Source: Lysobacteraceae bacterium (GTDB lineage: Bacteria > Pseudomonadota > Gammaproteobacteria > Xanthomonadales > Xanthomonadaceae). Taken from it: 5,250 nt of DNA. A model generated the notes under the pieces. It did no database searches, was not told the origin of the DNA, and saw nothing but the letters and a program-made list of their open reading frames with translations. The position numbers and the translations under genes were made by a program. The DNA lies in contig DMID01000149.1 in assembly GCA_003449195.1 (NCBI GenBank), forward strand, positions 1 through 5,250, written 5' to 3'. Below are positions 1-5,250 of the stretch, one piece after another; the stretch's first letter is position 1; every line of letters begins with the position of its first letter.

Positions 1-189
1 GTGGCGGGCCTGGCAGGCCTGCTGGCAGGCGCGTTCGGCTGGCCGGATGCCGCCGTGGAAACGCCGGTCACGGTGGCCGGCAGCCTGATGCTGGTGAGCA
101 CCCACGTCTGGAATTGGCGGCGGATGTCGCACGCGCATGTCCACGTCGAGCACGGCATGCCGGCCGCGCAGCGCGACGAGGCCGCGTGA
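1..189 (+). CDS. C-terminal fragment of a MerC-like membrane protein (5' end outside window)
   Basis: The frame is open from the first base to a TGA at 187-189 and gives 62 residues. The GTG at position 1 is probably an internal codon, because the fragment starts inside a hydrophobic, Gly/Ala/Leu-rich segment typical of a membrane helix. A second hydrophobic stretch (roughly residues 22-35, VTVAGSLMLVSTHV) is followed by NWRRMSHAHVHVEHG. A last helix running into an Asn-Trp/Leu-Arg segment and a His-rich tail is how I remember the C-terminus of MerC-domain proteins, small four-helix inner-membrane proteins. MerC was first known from mercury uptake, but chromosomal MerC-domain proteins often lie outside mer operons and their substrate is unknown. 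The diagnostic N-terminal cysteine pairs would lie outside the window, so the family call is tentative. The gene converges on the cytochrome gene with 6 bp between the stops. Confidence 0.5.
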   Translation: MAGLAGLLAGAFGWPDAAVETPVTVAGSLMLVSTHVWNWRRMSHAHVHVEHGMPAAQRDEAA

Positions 190-195
190 GCCGGC

Positions 196-711
196 TTACT
201 TGAGGTTGCCGAGCATCCAGTCGACCGAGGCGCGGATCTCGGCGTCGCTCAACGAGGGGTTGCCGCCCTTGGGCGGCATCATCCCGCCATCGGGGCCGGT
301 GTAGCCGTCGATGGCGTGCCGGTAGAGCGCCTCCTTGCCTTGGGCCAGGCGCTTGTTCCAATGGCTGCGGTCCAGCGTGGGCGCATTGCCGACGCCGGAG
401 GTGTGGCAGGCGAAGCACAGGCCGTCGTACACGGCCTTGCCGTCGATGGCGGGTTTGGCCGCAGCCACAGGTGCCTGCGCGGGTGCTGCCGTCGCCTTTG
501 CGGAAGCATGCCGCAGGGCGATTGCGCGTTCGGCCTCGCCCTTCTGGCCCACGTAGACCGCAGCGGCAGGCTGCATGTCGGCCCGTGTGCCGGTCGCCGG
601 TGGCATCGGCGTTTGCCGCAGCGAAAGACTGCCGCCTATCACCGCCGCCACGGCCAGCAGCGCCAGTCCTGCCGCCGCCAGCCGTACCGAGTCGAAACCG
701 CCCTTGCGCAC
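196..711 (-). CDS. Membrane-anchored monohaem cytochrome c, c5-like
   Basis: From the chosen GTG (711-709) the protein has 171 residues: a short basic N-terminus, one transmembrane or uncleaved signal segment (about residues 10-31), an Ala/Pro-rich linker (about 60-90) and a C-terminal class I cytochrome c domain (about 90-171). The haem-binding motif is C99-F-A-C102-H103. The distal ligand is probably M145 in GMMPPKGGNPSLSD, the MPPKGG signature of c5-type cytochromes, followed by the usual final helix (ASVDWMLGNLK). The haem domain should face the periplasm, tethered to the inner membrane, and carry single electrons, probably to a terminal oxidase; that partner is inferred. The c5 family often has an extra cysteine pair near the MPPKGG segment; none is present here. 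Start choice: the GTG has a weak GGGA 6 nt upstream. An in-frame ATG at 759-757 would add 16 residues, but a TATACT -10-like box lies just downstream of it, so the shorter form is preferred. The gene is divergent from icd. Confidence 0.85.
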   Translation of the reverse strand: MRKGGFDSVRLAAAGLALLAVAAVIGGSLSLRQTPMPPATGTRADMQPAAAVYVGQKGEAERAIALRHASAKATAAPAQAPVAAAKPAIDGKAVYDGLCFACHTSGVGNAPTLDRSHWNKRLAQGKEALYRHAIDGYTGPDGGMMPPKGGNPSLSDAEIRASVDWMLGNLK

Positions 712-742
712 GCGTGATCCCGAATAGTGGTGAGCCGCGGGC

Positions 743-748
743 AGTATA
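743..748 (-). promoter_or_regulatory. Candidate -10 box for the cytochrome c gene
   Basis: The minus strand reads TATACT here, a 5/6 match to TATAAT, about 32 nt upstream of the chosen GTG start. There is no good -35 hexamer 16-18 bp further upstream, where the sequence is mostly G and C and overlaps a 16-bp palindrome. It may be an activator-dependent promoter or a chance match. Confidence 0.3.
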
Positions 749-750
749 CG

Positions 751-766
751 GGCGGCCATGGCCGCC
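751..766. promoter_or_regulatory. Perfect 16-bp palindrome in the divergent intergenic region
   Basis: GGCGGCCATGGCCGCC is identical to its own reverse complement across all 16 bases. It sits immediately upstream, for minus-strand transcription, of the TATACT box at 743-748, so it would cover the -35/spacer region of a cytochrome promoter. That is a plausible position for a dimeric regulator. A pure GC palindrome can also arise by chance in such GC-rich DNA, and I recognise no known operator consensus. Confidence 0.3.
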
Positions 767-855
767 GGCCTGCGCGGCGCGGGCCGGCAAGCGTGCTGCG
801 GTGCACTGTCTGCGCGGGTGAAATGGCGTGTATCGGTTGCAGGTGCATGCGTGCT

Positions 856-884
856 TTGCCCTCGCTGCAGCGACACGCGACAAT
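856..884 (+). promoter_or_regulatory. Candidate sigma70 promoter of icd
   Basis: TTGCCC (856-861) and GACAAT (879-884) are separated by exactly 17 bp, each matching 4 of 6 consensus positions. Transcription would start near 891 and give icd a leader of about 75 nt. It is the best-spaced pair I see in the 253-bp divergent gap, which otherwise holds no gene. I see no clear riboswitch or leader peptide in that leader. Confidence 0.4.
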
Positions 885-954
885 CGGCGGCCCGACGTGC
901 CCGGCCGCCGATGCGGCGCCGGGCACGGACGATTCCGACGAATTCCTTGCCAAT

Positions 955-959
955 GAAGG
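955..959 (+). promoter_or_regulatory. Ribosome binding site deciding the icd start
   Basis: GAAGG lies 5 nt before the ATG at 965. An in-frame ATG at 953 overlaps this Shine-Dalgarno and has no good one of its own, so the start at 965 (MSRTPKILYT) is preferred. It also matches the usual N-terminus of monomeric isocitrate dehydrogenases. Confidence 0.6.
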
Positions 960-964
960 TCGCC

Positions 965-3199
<2,235 letters not shown>

Positions 3200-3213
3200 G
3201 CCGGCCCCGTGGC

Positions 3214-3240
3214 GGGAGGCCGGCATGTCGCCGGCCTCTC
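3214..3240 (+). terminator. GC-rich hairpin after icd, possible terminator or transcript-end stabiliser
   Basis: GAGGCCGGC (3216-3224) and GCCGGCCTC (3230-3238) form a perfect 9-bp stem with a 5-nt loop. One G-T and one G-C pair extend it to 11 bp. It begins 15 nt after the icd stop. There is no T-run after it, so it is not a standard intrinsic terminator. It lies 11 nt before the Shine-Dalgarno of the next gene, so it could limit read-through, protect the icd mRNA 3' end, or affect translation of the next gene. Confidence 0.45.
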
Positions 3241-3251
3241 CATCGCAAACC

Positions 3252-3256
3252 GGAGG
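3252..3256 (+). promoter_or_regulatory. Ribosome binding site of the cyclotransferase-like gene
   Basis: GGAGG lies 7 nt before the ATG at 3264, a strong and well-spaced Shine-Dalgarno. It decides against the in-frame ATG at 3225, which lies in the loop of the preceding hairpin and lacks a ribosome binding site. Confidence 0.7.
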
Positions 3257-3263
3257 CCAGGCA

Positions 3264-3614
3264 ATGGACGAAGGCGTTTTCCCGATCCTGCTGTTTTCCT
3301 ACGGCACGCTGCAGCTGGACAGCGTGCAGCTGGCCTCGTTCGGGCGCCTGCTGGAAGGCGAGGCCGACGCGCTGCTCGGCTGGCGCCGCGACTGGCTGGA
3401 AATCACCGACCCGGCCGTGCTGGCCGCCAGCGGCGAGCGTTTCCACCCGGTCGTCTCGCGCAGCGACGACGCGGCCGACACCGTGGAAGGCATGGTGTTC
3501 CGCATCAATGCCGACGAGCTGGCGGCGGCCGACCGCTACGAAGTGTCCGATTACGTGCGCGTGCTGGCACCGCTGCGTTCCGGCCGGCAGGCCTGGGTAT
3601 ACGTGCGCGCCTGA
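3264..3614 (+). CDS. Gamma-glutamylcyclotransferase-fold protein (AIG2/YtfP-like)
   Basis: The 116-residue soluble product, without signal peptide or membrane segment, has the family's layout and length (E. coli YtfP is similar in size). The substrate-loop motif is near the N-terminus: FSYGTLQ, with Y13-G14-T15-L16. The barrel strand EGMVFRI (75-81) precedes the helix that carries the expected catalytic glutamate, E93 in AADRYEVSDYVRV, equivalent to the LDxxEG segment of the family. The C-terminal strand reads WVYVRA. Characterised members convert gamma-glutamyl amino acids or gamma-glutamyl amines to 5-oxoproline and the free amine. The bacterial small forms are mostly uncharacterised, so the substrate here is unknown. 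The usual glycine after the catalytic Glu is Val (V94). The gene is in the icd orientation and could be co-transcribed with it, though the hairpin between them may reduce this. No functional link to isocitrate metabolism is evident. Confidence 0.85.
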   Translation: MDEGVFPILLFSYGTLQLDSVQLASFGRLLEGEADALLGWRRDWLEITDPAVLAASGERFHPVVSRSDDAADTVEGMVFRINADELAAADRYEVSDYVRVLAPLRSGRQAWVYVRA

Positions 3615-3644
3615 GCGACTGCCGCAGGCTGGCGCTGGGCCGGC

Positions 3645-3675
3645 CGCCGTGACGATGCGACGACTCGTCATGGCG
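3645..3675 (+). terminator. Imperfect hairpin after the cyclotransferase-like gene, weak terminator candidate
   Basis: CGCCGTGACGA (3645-3655) pairs with TCGTCATGGCG (3665-3675) over 11 bp, with a single G-T pair and a 9-nt loop. It starts 30 nt after the stop at 3614. A short TTTT (3682-3685) follows 6 nt after the stem, which is too short and too far for a convincing intrinsic terminator. It is the main structure in the 197-bp gap before aceK. If it terminates, aceK needs its own promoter, but the gap holds no clear -35/-10 pair. The nearest is TGGGCA (3774-3779) with CACGAT (3798-3803), which is weak. Confidence 0.35.
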
Positions 3676-3811
3676 CTGGCGTTTTCGAGCTGCCTGTGCG
3701 GCAGCGGACACGGCGGATGCGGGCATGCCTGCCGGGCGGGCCCGACGCGGATGGGCTGCATGCGATGGTGCGATGGGCAGGCGCGGGGCGGCTCTGGCAC
3801 GATGGCCGGAC

Positions 3812-5250
3812 ATGCTTACGCACCGTGTGCCGATGGAACCTGCCAGCCCGTCCGAATCCGATACCCGCGCCACCGCCGTCAGCCGGGCGATCTTCGATGC
3901 CTTCGAGGATTACCACGCCCGTTTTGCCGACATCACCCGGCGCGCGAAGATACGTTTCGAAAACAGTGACTGGAACGCCGCGCGCATGGACGCGGTGGAG
4001 CGCATCGGCCTGTACGACCTGTGCGTGGCAGAGTGCCGGCTGCGGGTGGAGTCGATGCTGCTCGAACACGCGCACGATCACGCGCTGTGGGAACGCGTGC
4101 GCCAGCGTTTTGCGGCGATGGTGGCCGGGCTGATCGACCGCGAGCTGTACAAGACTTTCTACAACACGCTGAGTCGGCGCTTCTTCCAGACCCGCGGCGT
4201 GGATGCGGCCATCGAGTTCATCGCAATGGACGTGGAGCCCACCGACGCCATCACCCATCCGGTGGCGCGCCACACCTATGCGGTGTCGCCGGAGCGGCCG
4301 ACCGACACCTTCGTGCGGGTGCTGCGCGATTACCGCTTCGACGTGCCCTATGCGCACCTCACCCGCTGCGCGGCGGCGATCGCGGTGCGTCTGCAGGACG
4401 ATTTGAACCACTGGGGCGAACACCCGGTGCGCCAGGTGGAATTGCTGGACACGGTGTTCTACCGTGAACGCCGCGCTTATCTGGTCGGCCGGGTATTCGG
4501 CGAACACCGCTTCTCGCCGTGCGTGATCGCGCTGGTCAACGACGGCAACGGGTTGAAGGTGGAAGCGGTGCTGAGCGCGCGCGCCGACGTGGCGCATCTG
4601 TTCGGCACCTCGCGCAGCTATTTCCACGCCGACCTGTCCACCGTCGGCGATGCGGTGGTGTTCCTGCGCTCGATCCTGCCCAACAAGCCCATCGACGAGA
4701 TCTACACCGTGCTCGGCCGCGCCAAGCAGGGCAAGACCGAGCGCTTCCGCACCTTCTTCCGCCATTTCGCCCAGCACCCGGACGAGCAGCTGGTGCACGC
4801 CGAGGGCACCCCGGGCATGGTGATGGCGGTGTTCACGCTGCCCAGCTATCCGCTGGTGTTCAAGCTGATCCGCGACCGCTTCGCCAAGGACAACAAGCGC
4901 ATGACGCGCGAGGACGTGGAGGGCAAGTACGCGCTGGTGTTCAACCTGGACCGCATCGGCCGCCTGCTCGATGCGCAGCCGTACCGGCACCTGCGCTTCC
5001 CGCGCGAGCGTTTCTCGCCGGCGCTGCTGCAGGAGCTGCGCGAGACCTGCGCGCAGGGCATCAGCGAGGACGGCGAGGACGTGGTGCTGCACCTGTGCTA
5101 CGTGCAGCGGCGGCTGCGCCCGCTCAACCTGTACCTGCGCGAACAGGCGCCCGAGGCCGCGCGCCGCGCCGCGCTCGACTACGGCCAGGCGATCAAGGAC
5201 CTAGCGCGCAACAACATCTTCCCCGGCGACATGCTGCTGAAGAACTTCGG
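3812..5250 (+). CDS. aceK: Isocitrate dehydrogenase kinase/phosphatase, 3' end beyond window
   Basis: AceK phosphorylates isocitrate dehydrogenase on a serine in its isocitrate-binding loop, inactivating it, and uses the same active site to remove the phosphate. This sets the flux split between TCA cycle and glyoxylate shunt. The window holds 479 codons of a protein usually near 570-600 residues. The N-terminal regulatory domain (about 20-310) shows family segments such as AIFDAFEDYHARF, FYRERRAYLVGRVFGE and FGTSRSYFHADL. The kinase-like domain begins with the nucleotide loop AEGTPGMVM (330-338), then FTLPSYPLVFK with K351 equivalent to E. coli K336, D387 (LLDAQPY) equivalent to D371, and NNIFPGDMLLKNF with D473 and N478 equivalent to D457 and N462. 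The DYDE metal motif expected next is past the edge. Equivalences are from memory of the E. coli sequence. Start: ATG 3812 and in-frame ATG 3833 both precede the conserved region and neither has a good Shine-Dalgarno, so the start is uncertain by 7 residues. No frameshift is seen. Confidence 0.95.
   Translation, partial: MLTHRVPMEPASPSESDTRATAVSRAIFDAFEDYHARFADITRRAKIRFENSDWNAARMDAVERIGLYDLCVAECRLRVESMLLEHAHDHALWERVRQRFAAMVAGLIDRELYKTFYNTLSRRFFQTRGVDAAIEFIAMDVEPTDAITHPVARHTYAVSPERPTDTFVRVLRDYRFDVPYAHLTRCAAAIAVRLQDDLNHWGEHPVRQVELLDTVFYRERRAYLVGRVFGEHRFSPCVIALVNDGNGLKVEAVLSARADVAHLFGTSRSYFHADLSTVGDAVVFLRSILPNKPIDEIYTVLGRAKQGKTERFRTFFRHFAQHPDEQLVHAEGTPGMVMAVFTLPSYPLVFKLIRDRFAKDNKRMTREDVEGKYALVFNLDRIGRLLDAQPYRHLRFPRERFSPALLQELRETCAQGISEDGEDVVLHLCYVQRRLRPLNLYLREQAPEAARRAALDYGQAIKDLARNNIFPGDMLLKNF

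Noticed and set aside
758..964. N-terminal extension of icd to the ATG at 758
   Set aside because: The added residues are Arg/Ala/Cys-rich and unlike the family. A good Shine-Dalgarno and the family N-terminus both point to 965, and the extension would cover the candidate promoter.
3791..3812. Sigma54-type promoter (TGGCAC) just before aceK
   Set aside because: TGGCAC is present at 3795-3800, but the expected TTGC element five bases further is absent (the sequence there reads CCGGA).
3668..5092. Open frame of 474 codons on the minus strand opposite aceK
   Set aside because: The sequence is His/Arg/Val/Gln-rich with no recognisable motif and lies wholly opposite the well-conserved aceK frame.

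Overview
The window is GC-rich, densely coding chromosomal DNA. Strong G/C bias at third codon positions leaves long spurious open frames on both strands. Its gene content (a monomeric NADP-dependent isocitrate dehydrogenase close to aceK, a membrane-anchored c5-type cytochrome and a MerC-like membrane protein) fits a gammaproteobacterium of the Xanthomonadales/Lysobacterales type. That placement is inferred from gene content and composition, not from a marker gene.

Layout. Positions 1-189 (+) hold the C-terminal end of a small membrane protein that resembles the MerC family. It converges on a monohaem cytochrome c gene on the minus strand (196-711), with only 6 bp between the stops. A 253-bp divergent intergenic region (712-964) follows. 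It holds a candidate sigma70 promoter for icd, a TATACT -10-like box facing the cytochrome gene, and a perfect 16-bp palindrome. Next on the plus strand come icd (965-3199, 744 aa, monomeric type, complete), a small gamma-glutamylcyclotransferase-fold protein (3264-3614, 116 aa), a 197-bp gap with an 11-bp-stem hairpin, and aceK (3812 to beyond 5250). AceK, the isocitrate dehydrogenase kinase/phosphatase, is cut by the window edge just after its catalytic Asp region, so about 100 residues are missing.

How the genes work together. Icd makes 2-oxoglutarate, NADPH and CO2 from isocitrate. AceK classically switches isocitrate dehydrogenase off by phosphorylation during growth on acetate or fatty acids, so that isocitrate enters the glyoxylate shunt. 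Here aceK lies in the same orientation 612 bp downstream of an isocitrate dehydrogenase, and no glyoxylate-shunt gene lies upstream of it. The neighbouring enzyme, however, is the monomeric type, whereas the textbook AceK substrate is the homodimeric type. This is the most interesting point of the window. I see no mobile element, CRISPR array, tRNA, rRNA or obviously new multi-gene system.
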